Shown in pieces: positions 14,327 through 15,337 of a stretch of DNA of 15,337 bases. Within the stretch, counting starts at the first letter, position 1. Every line of letters starts with the position of its first letter. A model generated the notes under the pieces. It saw only the letters and a list, made by a program, of their open reading frames with translations, ran no database searches and was not told the DNA's origin. This DNA is from an uncultured Bacilli bacterium (GTDB lineage Bacteria > Bacillota_I > Bacilli_A > RF39 > UBA660): NCBI GenBank assembly GCA_934141615.1, contig CAKPCM010000024.1, positions 1 through 15,337 on the forward strand, given 5' to 3'. A program made the translations under genes and the position numbers.

Positions 14327-14344
14327 TTGTTCTTAAACGAACAA
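14327..14344 (+). other. Small hairpin before the tRNA
   Basis: TTGTTC/GAACAA, 6 bp with a TTAAAC loop, no T tail. It lies in the predicted 5' leader of the precursor tRNA, where it may assist processing, or it may be a remnant of a gerM terminator. Confidence 0.35.
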
Positions 14345-14350
14345 GTCATT

Positions 14351-14427
<77 letters not shown>

Positions 14428-14442
14428 CTTTGATTATTAAAG

Positions 14443-14471
14443 ACTTATGCTTTTAAGGCATAAGTTTTTTT
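14443..14471 (+). terminator. Intrinsic terminator of tRNA-Arg
   Basis: An 8-bp perfect stem ACTTATGC/GCATAAGT with a 7-nt loop TTTTAAG and a run of seven T, 15 nt after the tRNA. Confidence 0.88.
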
Positions 14472-14502
14472 ATAGATAAAAAGTACAAGTAAGTTATTAA
14501 TT

Positions 14503-14566
14503 TTGAAGTTGCCAACAAAAAAATGCAGACACTTTTTTTAATGTCTGCATTTTTTTACAACTTCAA
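14503..14566. terminator. Long bidirectional terminator hairpin
   Basis: The inner arms 14517-14531 and 14542-14556 are a perfect 15-bp inverted repeat (seven A, then ATGCAGACA; mirror image ending in seven T) with a 10-nt loop. Outer arms TTGAAGTTG (14503-14511) and CAACTTCAA (14558-14566) add 9 bp across a small asymmetric internal loop. T tracts follow the GC-rich core on both strands, so it can stop transcription from the tRNA side and from the minus-strand gene, whose stop codon is 9 nt away. Confidence 0.85.
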
Positions 14567-14574
14567 TTCATTTA

Positions 14575-15105
14575 CTACTTTTTTGAATTATTTAATCTTA
14601 AAGTTTTTACATTTTCTTTTTCCATATCTAAATCATTTAAACATGAAGCTAACTCTTCCCATGAATTAATTGCTTGTGATTTAAATAAATCATTAATTAC
14701 ATCTTTTAAATAAGAAACAACAACTTCAATTTTATTATAATTTTCAGGATCTGATTGTATAGTGCTTGGCCAAATGTGTTCAGGCATACCCATTATTTTA
14801 AAAGAATTTCTTAAATCGATAGAATTTGGAAGTAATTCATTATTTTTGTGTTTATGTATATATTTTACTTCATCTAAATCAGGACAGTAATAAACATATT
14901 CATATTCCCAATCCCTTTCATCTTCAGGCATCGGTAAAGTTTCGTTAATGGTGAATAATAAAATCGGTAATTCTGATTCATTGATTTTATTTGCTTGTTC
15001 CTTTAATGTATGCAATTCATTTTGCTTATTTTTAATTTCTGATTCTTTTTGTTTGATTTGTTCTTTCAATACTTTTAATTCCTTAATCTTTTTTTCTCTA
15101 TCCAT
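14575..15105 (-). CDS. Unknown 176-residue protein with N-terminal coiled coil
   Basis: The start is ATG (reading leftward from 15105), with GGGAGG (15115-15120) 9 nt upstream and a good promoter behind it. Residues 1-43 are a charged coiled coil ('KELKVLKEQIKQKESEIKNK'). The rest is a compact, aromatic-rich domain with 'LPILLFTINETLPMPEDERD' (47-66), 'WEYEYVYYCPDLDEVKYI' and 'MGMPEHIWPST', ending in an acidic helix. No signal or membrane segment is present. Four Trp, all TGG. It is the only minus-strand gene and a single-gene unit between its promoter and the long hairpin terminator. I do not recognise the family. Position next to a tRNA gene and lack of related neighbours would fit an accessory gene, but no integrase or attachment repeat is visible. 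Confidence 0.7.
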   Translation of the reverse strand: MDREKKIKELKVLKEQIKQKESEIKNKQNELHTLKEQANKINESELPILLFTINETLPMPEDERDWEYEYVYYCPDLDEVKYIHKHKNNELLPNSIDLRNSFKIMGMPEHIWPSTIQSDPENYNKIEVVVSYLKDVINDLFKSQAINSWEELASCLNDLDMEKENVKTLRLNNSKK

Positions 15106-15138
15106 AACCTAAAACCTCCCATTGATAGTAGTATTTAC

Positions 15139-15167
15139 ATTATATCATAAGTTTATGAAAAACTCAA
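15139..15167 (-). promoter_or_regulatory. Sigma-A promoter of the minus-strand gene
   Basis: On the minus strand, TTGAGT (15167-15162), 17 nt, then TGA and a perfect TATAAT (15144-15139). The predicted transcript would begin about 25-30 nt before the start codon. Confidence 0.65.
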
Positions 15168-15170
15168 AAT

Positions 15171-15337
15171 TCTTTAATTTTTTTAAAATCCTTAGATTTT
15201 TTTAAAATTTTTTCATATTTTTAGAAATTTTTTTGGATTTTTAGTTTTTTTTAGGGGGTTTTTTGAAAAAGTGTCTAACTATAGATATGAGAGGACCTAA
15301 TAGTTTGGGTAGTTATGCTTTCCACTTTTTATTTTTT
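15171..15337. other. T-rich non-coding tail, no gene seen
   Basis: Positions 15171-15267 are an extremely T-rich run with imperfect repeats of blocks such as 'AAAATCCTTAGA' and many runs of five to eight T, ending in AGGGGG. Then comes a less biased stretch (15268-15337) with 'AAAAAGTGTCTAACTATAG'. On the minus strand this reads AGTTAGACAC, reminiscent of ends of IS3-family elements, but too short to claim one. No convincing gene is visible up to the window edge. Confidence 0.4.

Overview
The window looks like chromosomal DNA of a very AT-rich, low-GC Gram-positive (Bacillota), most likely an uncultivated gut-type member of the Bacilli that forms endospores or descends from a spore former. 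Support comes from the base composition, good Shine-Dalgarno sequences, short U-tailed terminators after most genes, and a sporulation cluster (spoIIIAH-like, gerE, gerM). Tryptophan is encoded by TGG, and all twelve genes end in TAA or TAG, none in TGA. Most of the longest open frames begin a few codons upstream of the true start; I moved starts to the codon properly spaced from the ribosome binding site.

Layout. (1) Positions 1-6466 hold four envelope or exported protein genes. The first, cut at its 5' end, has a TasA-like N-terminal module and a C-terminal lectin-like region with the base composition of a diversity-generating retroelement target. Next come a type II membrane protein with a BIG2 Ig-like domain and two Cys-containing repeats, a 1171-residue GLUG-repeat protein with an 848-bp perfect internal duplication, and a small membrane-anchored protein coupled to it. 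(2) Positions 6522-9879 hold two polytopic membrane proteins: a DUF421/YetF-like protein and a YfhO-family GT-C protein. (3) Positions 9981-12414 hold two translationally coupled genes for cytoplasmic proteins of the same unusual architecture (helical N-domain, acidic linker, C-terminal coiled coil). I cannot assign them a function; they are the best candidate for something undescribed. (4) Positions 12493-14301 hold spoIIIAH-like, gerE and gerM. (5) Positions 14351-14427 are tRNA-Arg(TCT), then a long bidirectional terminator, a minus-strand gene of unknown function, and a T-rich tail.

How they work together. In Bacillus subtilis, GerM and SpoIIIAH are parts of the SpoIIQ-SpoIIIA channel between mother cell and forespore, and GerE is the last mother-cell transcription factor. 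Their proximity here, with sigma-E-like and sigma-K-like promoter sequences, suggests a compact mother-cell block. The coiled-coil pair lies immediately upstream and may share this role, but that is inference from position only. Regions 1 and 2 fit a cell-surface theme: displayed adhesin-like proteins plus possible glycan modification by the YfhO protein.
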